Shown: positions 19,874 through 34,868 of the stretch, piece by piece
Numbering within the stretch: the stretch's first letter is position 1
How the letters are laid out: the number at the start of each line of letters is the position of its first letter
Source of the DNA: Anaeramoeba ignava
Lineage: Eukaryota; Metamonada; Anaeramoebidae
Reading direction: 5' to 3'
NCBI GenBank assembly: GCA_028826165.1
Contig: JAPDFW010000086.1
Location: forward strand, 1-64,000
Length of the DNA stretch: 64,000 nt
Translations under genes and position numbers: made by a program
The notes under the pieces: generated by a model
What the model saw: the letters and a program-made list of their open reading frames with translations, nothing else
What the model was told of the DNA's origin: nothing
The model's database searches: none

Positions 19874-21378
19874 ATGTTTCAAGTTATATTTTGTACTGGA
19901 GGTTATGATCATACAATTCGTTTTTGGGAAGTTCCATCAGGAATTAATTATCATACTATTCAATTTGTGGATTCTGTAATAAATTTTATAAATAAATATA
20001 TAATTAATTTTATAAATAAATATATAAATAAATATATAAATAATTTTATAAATAAATATAATAAATAATTTTATAAATAATTTTATAAATAATTTTATAA
20101 ATAAATATATAAATAAATTATATAAATAAATATATATATAAATATATAAATAAATATATAAATAATTATATAAATAAATATATAAATAATTATATAAATA
20201 AATATATAAATAAATATATAAATAATTTTATAAATAATTTTATAAATAATTTTATAAATAATTTTATAAATAATTTTATAAATAATTTTATAAATAAATA
20301 TATAAATAAATATATAAATAAATATATAAATAAATTTTATAAATATTTATATATATTTATATATATTTAAATTTTATATTTAATTTTAAAAATTGCTTCA
20401 AAAAAGCAAATTAATAAATTGGAAATCACACCGAATAGAAAATATGTTGTTGCAGCAGGAAATCCAACAATCAAACTATATGATATTGAAAGCAACACAA
20501 CAGAAGCATATGCATCACTTGAGGGACACACCAATAACGTAACAGGGATTGGATTTCAAAAGGACATGAAATGGATGTACTCAGTATCAGAAGATAAAAC
20601 AATCAAAATTTGGGATTTAAGAGCAAGAGGTTGTCAACGAGACATCAGAAACACTCACGCAATAAACACAGCAGTGCTCAGTCCTAACCAAGTAGAACTT
20701 CTTACAGGAGATCAGAACGGTGGCATTCGTCGCTGGGATTTGGGCCAGAAACAATGCATTCAAGAACTTATTCCTGACTCCAAAATTCCTGTCAGATCAG
20801 TTACAATTTCAAATGATGCTTCCCTTGTTGCAGCTGCTAATAATGAGGGTAGATGCTTCGTCTGGGCATTGACTAATACTAAAAATAATCTCTCTAAAAA
20901 CGATTCTTCAGACGAAAAAAAAACGATCCAAAAATCCGTTGAAAATCCAACGGAAAATGTCAAAAATTTAAAAGAAAATTCACTTGCAAAAAAAGAAATA
21001 TCTTTTGACCCTCAAGAAAACTCTCTCAACTTAGAGAATCTTGCGGAATTCAAACCGCTTCATAAAATTAATGCTCATAAAACCTATATTCTTAAATGTC
21101 TTATTAGTCCTGATATCAAATATTTGGCAACAACTTCTGCTGATCATACTGTCAAAATTTGGAACATTGAACAGAATTTCGAACTTGATAAAACTCTTAC
21201 TGGTCACCAAAGATGGGTTTGGGATTGCGCTTTTTCTCATGACTCTTGTTATCTTATCACTGGTAGTTCAGACCATGTTGCTCGTTTGTGGGATATTGAA
21301 CAAGGTGAAACTATTCATCATTATACTGGTCATAATAAAGCTATTACTGCTGTTGCTTTATATGATTTTTTTGATTAA
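19874..21378 (+). CDS. LST8: LST8, WD40 subunit of TOR complexes
   Basis: A beta-propeller that binds and stabilises the TOR kinase domain in TORC1 and TORC2. Two exons: 19874-19975 and 20407-21378, 357 residues. The start ATG gives MFQVIFCTGGYDHTIRFWE, matching LST8 N-termini (TAGYDHTIRFWE). Exon 2 opens with NKLEITPNRKYVVAAGN. WD blades follow: GHTNNVTGIGFQ, TIKIWDLRA, LTGDQNGGIRRWDL, AHKTYILKCLISP, TVKIWNIEQ, LTGHQRWVWDCAFS, HVARLWDIEQ. Relative to the ~326-residue human protein there is a Ser/Lys/Asn-rich insertion of about 45 residues (from NTKNNLSKNDSSDEKK) between blades 4 and 5. The gene is more GC-rich than its surroundings. Confidence 0.95.
19976..20406 (+). repeat. LST8 intron: ATATATAAATAA array
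   Basis: 431-base GT-AG intron made of TATAAATAAA and AATTTTATAA units. It starts GTAATAAATT directly after the codon for Ser in FVDS and ends AAAAAAG. Confidence 0.9.
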
Positions 21379-21556
21379 TGATTTTTATTTTTTCCCTTTT
21401 TTTTTTTGCCAAATCAAATTTTAATCAATCAATAAAAAAAAAGCAAATAATTTTTTTCTTTTATTTTTTTTTTTGGAATTGAGGAAAAAAAAATATTTGG
21501 AAAATGAATTTCTTTTTTGTTTTTAATTTAATTTAAATTGTAATTTTAATTTTAGA

Positions 21557-24273
<2,717 letters not shown>

Positions 24274-25645
24274 TTTTTAATTTAAAAAAAAATGAAAAAT
24301 GAAAAATGAAAAATGAAAATTTTGTTTTTTGAATTGAAAAAAAATATTCAAAAATTGAAGATAAAAATTAAACAAAAGGAATAAAAATGTTCATTTTGAA
24401 TGAATTTGAGTCATGTTCTTAATTAATATTTAATTCAAATCAATTATTAATTTTGTTATTTATTAATCAAAATATTTTAATCAAAAAATATCAATTTTCT
24501 TAATTTAATTTATTTAGATTTAAATTTATTTTCATTTAATTTCGTTTTTTAAAATAATTTATTTATTAATTCTTTATTAAATTAATTTAATTTTATTATT
24601 AAAAATTTAATCAATATTTTTGATTAATTTTATATCTATTTTCTTAATTTAATTTATTTAGATTTAAATTTATTTTTATTTTAATTTCATTTTTTAAAAT
24701 AATTTATTTATTAATTCTTTATTAAATTAATTTATTTTATTATTAAAAATTTAATTAATATTTTTGATTAATTTTATATCAATTTTCTTAATTTAATTTG
24801 TTTAGATTTAAATTTATTTTTATTTTAATTTCATTTTTAAAATAATTTATTTATTAATTCTTTATTAAATTAATTTAATTTTATTATTAAAAATTTAATT
24901 AATATTTTTGATTAATTTTATATCAATTTTCTTAATTTAATTTATTTAGATTTAAATTTATTTTTATTTTTAATTTCATTTTTTGAAATAATTTATTTAT
25001 TAATTCTTTATTAAATTAATTTAATTTTATTATTAAAAATTTAATCAATATTTTTGATCAAAAATATCAATTTTCTTAATTTAAATTATTTAAATTTAAA
25101 TTTATTTTTATTTAAATTTCATTTTTTAAAATAATTTATTTATTAATTCTTTATTAAATTAATTTAATTTTATTATTAAAATTTTAATAAATATTTTTGA
25201 TTAATTTTATATCTTTTTTTTTAATTATAATTTATTTAAATTTCTTTATTAAATTAATTTGTTTTATTATTAAAAACTTAGATCTCCTTTTTTCCCTTTT
25301 TTTTCTCTTTTTTTTCTTTTTTTTCTCTTTTTTTTTTGTTCAAAGATCCTTATTAATTTGATCTCTTTATTTTTTATTTTTAAAATTAAAATTTCTTGTT
25401 AAAAGAATTTTTATTTACTAAAATAATTTAAAATAGTTTTATTAAATAGAGGGGACTAAAAAAAAAACTAAAAAAAAAATAAATTAAAATTTTTTTTTGT
25501 TTTTTAATTTTTTTTTTCATTTTTTTTTTCCACTTTTTTTATTTTCAATTTTCTTATAATTTTTATTCAATTTTTTTTTTGATTTAAATTAATTTTAAAA
25601 AAAAAATATTTTTTGTAAAAAAAAAAATAATCAAAAATAAAAACA
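24274..25645. repeat. Intergenic region with five ~145 bp tandem repeats
   Basis: Between the divergent Hippo-kinase and LRR-PP2C genes. From about 24490 to 25225 a unit starting CAATTTTCTTAATTTAATT recurs near 24490, 24637, 24779, 24920 and 25065 (about 141-147 bases). The remaining flanks are T-rich and A-rich runs. No gene or RNA recognised. Confidence 0.75.
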
Positions 25646-28600
25646 ATGGGTGCTTGTTCAACAAAAGAGATCAAAGAAACAGAAAGTGTGGATTTTGTGG
25701 GAATGAATTTAAATCGAATTCCACAAACAATCCATCAATTTAACAAAGTGCACTCTTTAAACTTATCTGCAAACAACATTAAAACAATACCGACAAAATT
25801 TGTGAAAAAAAACACATTACAACATGTTTATTGGAGTCGGAACCAACTTACAAAAGTCCCAGAAAAGCTCTTCAAACTGAGTAATTTGGAAATTGTCGAT
25901 CTTAGTATGAATAAGATTAGCAAAATCCCAACCAAATTTTCCAAGCTTCAAAAACTCATTGTTCTTGATCTTCATGCAAATTCAATTCATTTTCTTCCCG
26001 AAAAATTATTTTCAAAATTAAAGGCTCTCAAGTCACTTAATTTGGACAGAAATCTACTGACAAAATTCCCATCTTCACTTGGGTCACTTAATAATTTGCA
26101 AGAATTGCATTTATCCGGCAACGGAATTGCGAAAATTTTTGACAACTTTTCAAAATTTCCCAATTTGAGAATTCTCAACTTGTCAAATAACTTGATAACC
26201 GCGTTCTTTGTTGAGAACGCCGCAAAGCATCTTACAAATCTCACAACGCTCGAGCTGGCACAAAACCAGCTTGAGGAGATTCCTGAGTCAATCGCATATT
26301 TCCACGAATTGAAAACATTCAATGCGGATGAGAACCAGATTTTCTTGGTTCATCCCTTTATCGGCAAGCTTCCAAAACTTGCCGTTATTAACCTTTCCCG
26401 CAACAAATTATCTACTCTTGAGATCATAGGCAACGCGCTCAAACACTCACTAATTGATATCAATCTTAGTCATAATCAATTTGAGCAAATTCCCGATAGT
26501 GTGAGTTCTTTTGAATCTTTGAAGTCTCTTTCCATGCGCGGAAATCGAATTGTTCGCTTTAATATACGTTCCCATAATTTACAAGTGCTTGATCTTTCCC
26601 AGAACAGAATCTCCACTTTTAATTCGCAATCCCTGGATTCTTTACAGAACTTAAACATTCTTAATTTAAATGAGAACCTTTTGGCTTCAATTCCTATTCA
26701 AATTTCTCAGTTGTCAAATCTGACCGTTTTGAATTTGAGCAAAAATTTCATTCGGAAATTACCTGATAGCTTTGTCTCGCTCGTAAATCTTGCTGAGCTT
26801 GATTTGTCTCAAAACAAACTGTCGAAATTACCTGACAATTTTGGTTCTCTTTCTTCACTTACTAAGCTTCTTCTTAACGAAAACAATCTCCGGAAACTAC
26901 CAGTGTCTTTTGGTTCAATGGAGAATTTGTGTGTTTTGAATCTGTCCCGAAATCGTTTCCAGCATTTTCCTGAAGTTCTCGCAAATCTTCGCAATCTTGA
27001 AATTCTACAAATCATCACACTGTTTTTTGCGTATTATTCCTAGCTTCATTTCACGGCTTTCTGCATTAGTAGAGCTCAACGCAAGTAATAACAACATATA
27101 TGCAATTGCTCCTGAAATTCATCATTTACGATCATTATCTCTGATCAATTTAAGTGGGAATAAAATTGCAATTTTGCCAAGTGAATTTTTCCGACTCAAT
27201 TCATCTCATTCTCATTCTCATTCTCATTCTCATTCACATTCACATTCACATTCACATTCACATTCACACAAAAATCGGCATCAAACCTTTCTTGCAAATC
27301 ACCAAGAAACGTTAAAAATTGATTTTTCTGGGAATCGTTTAAGAAATTTTGCACCACAATGGTTCACCATGACGAGTCTTCAAGAACTTGATCTTTCTCA
27401 TAATTCCATCAAGAATTTTCCGAGCGATTCTTTTGAAAAGCTTGAGAGATTGGAGGTTCTTAAGCTTTCTTATAACTTTTCTTCTCAAATTTCACTTCCA
27501 GGACTGAAGCATCTTCAATTCTTAGAATTTTTACAACTTGAAGGAAACCAACTTTCATCTGATTTTCTTGAGGAGATTTCCTCACTTTTTTCAACTTCTC
27601 GCGATGTGAATTTATCTTTGGATAGATTTGATGAGCCCATGTATTTCCCTTCTTTATGTGAAATGATGGTTGATCCTGAACCTTCCATTTCCCAAACAGA
27701 TACAACAAGAATCCGTTGTAATTCATCTCGTTTTCGTATTGCATATTCTGAAATGCGTGGACAACGACCCACTATGGAAAATAGTATTGATGTTCGCACT
27801 CGTCTTTCAAATTGTCCAAATGCAGATCTTATTGCTATTTATGATGGTCATGCTGGTCGTGTTTGTGCTGATCGTGCTGCTTTGCATCTTTCTACTCTTT
27901 TAGAGAATCGTTTGATGGAAATGTTTCCTGAGCTTCAATTCCAACAACAATCAAATTCAAATTCAAATTCAAATTCAAATTCAAATTCAAACATTTCAAA
28001 TTATTCAAAAATTCATTTTACTCCTGATTCAATTTATCTCAATCAAAATGAATATCAAAATCAGAATCAAAATCAAAATCAAAATCAAAATCATTTTAAA
28101 AGATATTCAGTTTCTTTAAATCAAAATGAATATTTAAATGATTTACAAAGATATTCAATTTATCAGAATCAGAATCAAAATCAAAATCATTTCAAAAGAT
28201 ATTCAGTTTCTTTAAATCAAAATCAGAATCAAAATCAATATCAAAATTTTAAAAGATATTCCAATTTTCTCAATGAAAATCAAAATCAAAATCAAAATCA
28301 AAATCAAAATCAAAATCAAAATCAAAATCAAAATATAAATCAAAATCAAAATATAAATCAAAATATAAATCAAAATCAAAATTTAAATCAAAATCAAAAT
28401 CAAAATTTAAATCAAAATATAAATTTAAATCAAAATATAAATTTGTATCAAGATTCAGTTTACTATTGCGAACATCCAAATTATTATAATTTTCAAAATA
28501 TAAATCAAAATCAAAATCAAAATCAAAAAGAAAAAGAAAAAGAAAAAGAAAAATTCAAAAAAATCCAAAAAAAAATCCAAAAAAAAATATTCAAAAAAAC

Positions 28601-29923
28601 CCAAAAAAAACTTTCAAAGAAATACAATCCATTTAAAAAAAGATCATTACAACCTCCAAAACAAACCACCACAACTAAAAAACATACACAAAACAATATC
28701 ATCAATTTTCCACGAATTCAACAACACACTTTTAAAATCAAAAACAGAAAGTGGAGCGACAGCAATAATTTGCCTTTTGATACAACAACATTATTACATA
28801 ATAACAATGGGAAATTCACGAGCAATTGTATCAAGAAGAGGGGAATCAGTTGAAATTTCTCGATCTACAAAACCAGAAGACAAAAAAGAACATGAAAGAA
28901 TAAGGAAACTTGGCGGATTAGTAACACGAAACGGATTGATAAATGGAGCAATTGGAGTTTCTCGTGGATTCGGATATTTTAGCTATCATCCGTTCGTTAT
29001 TTGCGAACCAATCATCACTCGATCAAGAATAGAAGCTGATGATTCTCATCTTATTATCGCAACAGAAGGTGTCTGGCAAGTAATTTCTCCTCAAGAAGCT
29101 GTCGGCTTCACTTCTTCTATTAAAGACCCTTATCGTTCTTCTTTATTTATAAGAAATTTGGCTTATTCTCGAGGAGCCACTCATAATATTTCTGTTGTTG
29201 TTGTCGATTTAAATCCTAAAGAAACTGATAGAGCTTTTCTTAAAAATCAAATTTCTATTCAAGAAAAAGAAAGAAATGATTTCATTTTGTCTCAAAGAGA
29301 AATTCTTGCTGATTTTGTTGAAAAATCAAAAACTAAAAAAGCTCAACAAATCAAAAGAAAAATCAATAATCAACCAAAATTAAAAAATATTTTCAATTCA
29401 AGAATAATTTCAAAATCAAAATCCAATTTCAATTACAATTCTTTTTACAATTACAACCACAACACAATTTCCAATTCAAATTCTTTCTCTTTTTCATTTT
29501 CAAATTCTAATTCAAATTCAGTTTCAAAATCAAAATCAAAATCAAAATCAAAATCAAAACAAAACCAAAAATTTAAAAAAGAAAATTCAAAAAAACCAAA
29601 AAAGTTCAAGAATTTTAACACACTTTCAAATTTACATCAACAAAATGCATTTGAATTTTCAACAGAAACAACTTTAGAAGAAGATAGTTCAAATTATTCA
29701 CATCAAAAAATGACAAAATTCCCACCTTTAAAAATTGAAAATAATCAAAATCAAAATCAAAATTTAAATCAAAATCAAAATCAAAAGTGATTCTGAAAAT
29801 ATTAATGATTTTTTGGATTTATTTGTTGAAAACAAAAATAATTTAAATTTTAATTTAGATTCTGATAAAACTCTTACTCTTAATGATTCTTCCGATTTGG
29901 AACAAAATTTGGATCATAATTGA
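25646..29923 (+). CDS. LRR-PP2C protein, probable pseudophosphatase
   Basis: Starts MGACSTK, a good N-myristoylation plus Cys palmitoylation signal, so probably membrane-tethered. About 24 leucine-rich repeats (LxxLxLSxNxLxxLP) run to ~27600. A PP2C fold follows: AYSEMRGQRPTMEN, IAIYDGHAGRVCADRA (DGH at 27843), then a ~700-base Asn/Gln insertion, then SGATAIICLL, MGNSRAIVSR, LGGLVTRNGLINGAIGVSRGFG and IIATEGVWQVISPQEAV. LRR next to PP2C resembles PHLPP and fungal adenylate cyclase. Metal-binding acids are altered (MED to MEN, DG to EG, DN to HN), so catalysis is doubtful. The frame changes near 27010, between 28540 and 28620, and near 29780; I treat it as one gene ending at TGA 29921-29923. 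A C-terminal Asn/Ser/Lys-rich tail is encoded after the PP2C domain. Confidence 0.75.
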
Positions 29924-30078
29924 ATTTATTCATTTATATATTTCAAAATTGTTTTTTCTTTTTTTTTGTTATTGTTTTTAATAAAAAAAAAATTTATTGT
30001 TGTTTCAAAAAAAAAAAAAGTAAAAAATTTTTAATTTTCATTTTTTTTCTTTCTTTTTAATTAAATTAAATAAAATAA

Positions 30079-31294
30079 ATGGATCTTCCTGAACTTCGTT
30101 CAATTAATGATTTTGGAGATTTAGCTGAAATTGGACAAGGAACATATGGAGTTGTTTTTCGAGTACAATTTATCCAAAAAAAATATTTATTTAATTCATT
30201 TCAAAATAATTCAATTTAAATTTCCAAATCAAAAAAAAATTAAAAAAAAAATTTATCCGAATTTCAATTACCCAAAAAAATATTCGAAAAATTCAATTAA
30301 AAAATATTGGAATCAATTGGAAAAAATACTTGAAATATTCTATTTAAAAAAAAATCAAATGTATAAAAAAAAGGCAAAAGATCTCAAAACAAAAGAAATT
30401 GTTGCACTTAAAAAAGTGAAAATGGGAGAAAAAGAAAAAGAAGGATTTCCAATAACAACATTACGAGAATACAGAATCCTAAAAAAAATCAAGCATCGTA
30501 ATATAATCAATCTACACGAAATAGTTTGCGGGGATGAAGTGGATGAATTTTATCTAGTTTTTGATTTTTGTCCGCATGATCTTTCTCGACTTTTAGCAAC
30601 AATGACAACAAAGCATTCCCCATTTACAGTTTCAGAAATCAAATCATTGATGATACAGCTCCTGAACGCAGTAGCATATGCGCATGAGAACCATGTTATT
30701 CATAGGGATATTAAGTTGTCAAATCTTCTATTCAATGATCAAGGCGAACTGAAGTTATGTGATTTCGGACTTTCAAGAGAAATAGATAACTCCACAGAGG
30801 CCATGACTCCTATTGTGCAATCTCTTTGGTACCGCGCTCCAGAGGTTCTTCTCGGAGAGACTCATTACACAGAAAAGATTGATATGTGGTCTGTTGGGTG
30901 TATAATGGGGGAATTGATCCAAAATCAACCTCTTTTTCAAGGATTAAGTGAACTCGACCAACTGAGTAAGATATTTAAAGTTCTTGGTACGCCTTCTGTT
31001 AAGTTATGGCCTAAATATCCAGATCTTCCGGGCGTTAAGATGTTTCAGTTGCCTCAATATGAATATAATGAACTCCAAAAATTGTTCCCTTTTCTTTCTT
31101 CTGATGGATTGGATATTTTGAATAGAATGTTAACTTATGATTTTGAAAAGAGAATTTCTGCAAAAGATGCTTTGTTACATCCTTATTGGTCTCAATCTCC
31201 TCTTCCAAAAGATGTTCAAATGATTCGTACTTTTCCTTCTTCTTTTCGTCCTATTAATAAAAAATCTCATTTTCATTTTAGTAATCAAAAATAA
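30079..31294 (+). CDS. CDK10/CDK11-like cyclin-dependent kinase
   Basis: Two exons: 30079-30162 (ATG giving MDLPELRSIND, ending in the glycine loop GQGTYGVVFR) and 30374-31294; 334 residues. The intron (GTACAA...AAAG) is 211 bases. Motifs: EIVALKKVKM (VALKK lysine), GFPITTLREYRIL (the PSTAIRE helix; the PITxLRE form is typical of CDK11 and close to CDK10 PISSLRE), VIHRDIKLSNLL, LCDFGLSR, TLWYRAPEVLLG-like SLWYRAPEVLLG, DMWSVGCIMGEL, GTPSVKLWPKYP. The CDK core is complete, with no long N-terminal extension of the CDK11 kind. Likely nuclear, acting in transcription or splicing; the cyclin partner is not in this window. Confidence 0.92.
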
Positions 31295-31309
31295 TCCAAT
31301 TTTTTTTTT

Positions 31310-34300
31310 CAAATTTTTAAATTGAAAAGAAAGAAAATCGGATAAAATTTAATTTAATAATTTTATATAAAATTGAATAAAATTAAATTTAATAAATTTA
31401 TATAAAATTAATTTAATTTTAATTTTAAATTAAAAAGAAAGAAAATTGGATAAAATTTAATTTAATAAATTTAAATAAAATTAATTTAATTTTGATTTTA
31501 AATTTAAAAAGAAAGAAAATTGGATAAAAAATTTAATTTAATAAATTTATATAAATTTAATTTAATTCAAATTTTAAATTAAAAAGAAAGGAAATCGGAT
31601 AAAATTTAATTTAATAAATTTATATAAAATTAATTTAAATTTAATTTTAAATTGAAAAGAAAGGAAATCGGATAAAATTTAATTTAATAAATTTAAATAA
31701 AATTAATTTAAATTTTGATTTTAAATTTAAAAAGAAAGAAAATCGGATAAAATTTAAATAAAATTAATTTAATAAATTTAAATAAAATTAATTTAATTTT
31801 GATTTTAAATTAAAAAGAAAGAAAATCGGATAAAAAATTTAATTTAATAAATTTATATAAAATTAATTTAAATTTTGATTTTAAATTAAAAAGAAAGAAA
31901 ATCGGATAAAAATTTATATAAAATTAATTTAATTTTAATTTTAAATTAAAAAGAAAGAAAATTGGATAAAATTTAATTTAATAAATTTAAATAAAATTAA
32001 TTTAAATTTTGATTTTAAATTAAAAGAAAGAAAATTGGATAAAAATTAATTTAATAAATTTAAATAAAATTAATTTAATTTTGATTTTAAATTAAAAAAG
32101 AAAGGAAATCGGATAAAATTTAATTTAATAAATTTATTTAAAATTTATTTAATTTTGATTTTAAATTAAAAAAGAAAGGAAATCGGATAAAATTTAATTT
32201 AATAAATTTATTTAAAATTTATTTAAAATTAATTTAAATTTGATTTTAAATTTGATTTTAAATTTAAAAAGAAAGAAAATTGGATAAAATTTAATTTAAT
32301 AAATTTATATAAAATTAATTTAAATTTTGATTTTAAATTTAAAAAGAAAGAAAATTGGATAAAATTTAATTTAATAAATTTATTTAAAATTAATTTAATT
32401 TTGATTTTAAATTTAAAAAGAAAGGAAATCGGATAAAATTTTATTTAATAAATTTATATAAAATTAATTTAAATTTTGATTTTAAATTTAAAAAGAAAGG
32501 AAATCGGATAAAATTTAATTTAATAAATTAATATAAAATTAATTTAAATTTTGATTTTAAATTTAAAAAGAAAGGAAATCAGATAAAATTTAATTTAATA
32601 AATTAATATAAAATTAATTTAATTTTGATTTTAAATTTGAAAAGAAAGAAAATCGGATAAAAAATTTAATTTAATAAATTTATATAAAATTAATTTAAAT
32701 TTGATTTTAAATTAAAAAGAAAGAAAATCGGATAAAAAATTTAATTTAATAAATTTAAATAAATTAATTTAAATTTTGATTTTAAATTAAAAAGAAAGGA
32801 AATCGGATAAAATTTAATTTAATAAAATTAAATAAAATTAATTTAAATTTGATTTTAAATTAAAAAGAAAGAAAATTGGATAAAATTTAATTTAATAAAT
32901 TTAAATAAAATAAATTTAATTTTGATTTTAAATTAAAAAGAAAGGAAATCGGATAAAATTTAATTTAATAAATTTATATAAAATTAATTTAATTTTGATT
33001 TTAAATTGAAAAGAAAGGAAATAGGATAAAATTTAATTTAATAAATTTAAATAAAATTAATTTAAATTTTGATTTTAAATTAAAAAGAAAGAAAATCGGA
33101 TAAAAAATTTAATTTAATAAATTTAAATAAATTAATTTAAATTTTGATTTTAAATTAAAAAGAAAGGAAATCGGATAAAATTTAATTTAATAAATTTAAA
33201 TAAAATTAATTTAAATTTTGATTTTAAATTGAAAAGAAAGGAAATCGGATAAAATTTAATTTAATAAATTTATATAAAATTAATTTAATTTTAATTTTAA
33301 ATTTAAAAAGAAAGAAAATTGGATAAAATTTAATTTAATAATTTTATATAAAATTAATTTAAATTTGATTTTAAATTGAAAAGAAAGAAAATTGGATAAA
33401 AATTTAATTTAATAAATTTAAATAAAATTAATTTAAATTTTGATTTTAAATTAAAAAGAAAGAAAATTGGATAAAATTTAATTTAATAAATTTATATAAA
33501 ATTAATTTAATTTTGATTTTAAATTTAAAAAGAAAGAAAATTGGATAAAATTTAATTTAATAAAATTATATAAAATTAATTTAATTTTGATTTTAAATTT
33601 AAAAGAAAGAAAATCGGATAAAATTTAATTTAATAAATTTTATATAAAATTAATTTAAATTTTATTTTAATTTGAAAAGAAAGAAAATCGGATAAAATTA
33701 AATAAAATTAATTTAATTTTGATTTTAAATTGAAAAGAAAGGAAATTGGATAAATTTTAATTTAATAAAATTAAATAAAATTAATTTAAATTTAATTTTA
33801 AATTAAAAAGAAAGAAAATTGGATAAAATTTAATTTAATAAATTTAAATAAAATTAATTTAAATTTTGATTTTAAATTGAAAAGAAAGAAAATTGGATAA
33901 AATTTTAAATAAAATTAATTTAAATTTTGATTTTAAATTAAAAAGAAAGAAAATTGGATAAAATTTAATTTAATAAATTTATATAAAATTAATTTAAATT
34001 TGATTTTAAATTTAAAAGAAAGAAAATTGGATAAAATTTAATTTAATAAATTTATATAAAATTAATTTAAATTTTGATTTTAAATTTAAAAAGAAAGAAA
34101 ATTGGATAAAAATTTATATAAAATTAATTTAATAAATTTAAATAAAATTAATTTTAATTTTGATTTTAAATTTAAAAAGAAAGAAAATCGGATAAAATTT
34201 AATTTAAAAAAATTTATATAAAATTAATTTTAATTTTGATTTTAAATTGAAAAGAAAGGAAATTGGATAAAAATTTAATTTAATAAATTTAAATAAAATT

Positions 34301-34500
34301 AATTTAAATTTTGATTTTAAATTGAAAAGAAAGAAAATCGGATAAAATTTTATTTAATAAATTTATTTAAAATTAATTTAATTTTGATTTTAAATTTAAA
34401 AAGAAAGAAAATTGGATAAAATTTAATTTAATAAATTTATATAAAATTAATTTTAATTTTGATTTTAAATTGAAAAGAAAGAAAATCGGATAAAAATTTG
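31310..34500. repeat. ~43-copy AT-rich minisatellite (unit ~74 bp)
   Basis: The unit is a conserved word AAAAGAAAGAAAATCGGATA (variants GGAAATCGG, GAAAATTGG) followed by AAAATTTAATTTAATAAATT and then TATATAAAATTAATTTAA/TTTTGATTTTAAATT. Counting the GGATAAA core gives about 43 copies over 3.2 kb. Units vary by 5-15 base deletions and single substitutions. No reading frame stays open. It starts right after the CDK stop codon and ends at the candidate ncRNA island near 34540. Confidence 0.95.
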
Positions 34501-34540
34501 ATTTTAAAAAAATTTTTTTTTTTTTTCATTTTTTTAAACT

Positions 34541-34665
34541 CTCTACTCTTGGATTTAATTTATTTCAATTTTTTTAGAACCAACGACAGAGAGGAAATTA
34601 ATGTTTGTCTGTTTCTTTCTGTTCTATGATTTTTCTATTTGTAGGACAATCACTTTGCAGACTTA
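34541..34665. other. GC-richer island A, candidate noncoding RNA
   Basis: Unique sequence with many more G and C than its surroundings, between the minisatellite and poly-A/T. No convincing open frame on either strand. CTCTCT near 34540 and AGAGAG near 34589 could pair, and ACAGAGA at 34586-34592 matches the U6 box by eye, but other U6 landmarks are missing. Strand and identity unresolved. Confidence 0.3.
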
Positions 34666-34734
34666 AATTTTAAAATTAAAAAAAAATTAAAAAAAAATTA
34701 AAAAAAAAATTAAAAAAATTTTTTTTTTCATTTT

Positions 34735-34868
34735 CTATCGTCTCTTTGTTAAGGAGTTTGTTTGTTTATTTTTATTAGAATTTATTTTGTTTAATAAGAT
34801 AAATTGAATTTAAAAATAAAAAATACTTACAAAACCCACCGCCAAAGAGAAAAGTTTATCTAAATTTC
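34735..34868. other. GC-richer island B, candidate noncoding RNA
   Basis: Unique segment bounded by complementary ends TCTCTTTG (34741-34748) and CAAAGAGA (34843-34850). Plus-strand ATACTTAC at 34823-34830 equals the U1 5' end by eye, but too little sequence follows before a T run at ~34868 for a U1. On the minus strand the same bases give a strong 5' splice-like TTGTAAGT. No open frame. Possibly a structured small RNA. Confidence 0.3.

Noticed and set aside
31310-34500. CRISPR-like array
   Set aside because: Repeat units are contiguous with no unique spacers, the host is a eukaryote, and units drift in length.
34586-34592. U6 snRNA candidate from the ACAGAGA box
   Set aside because: Only seven bases match. 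The AGC triad, the internal stem-loop and a T-run terminator in the right place are not seen.
34823-34830. U1 snRNA candidate from ATACTTAC
   Set aside because: Only ~45 bases follow before a T run, and no U1 stem-loops or Sm site can be placed.
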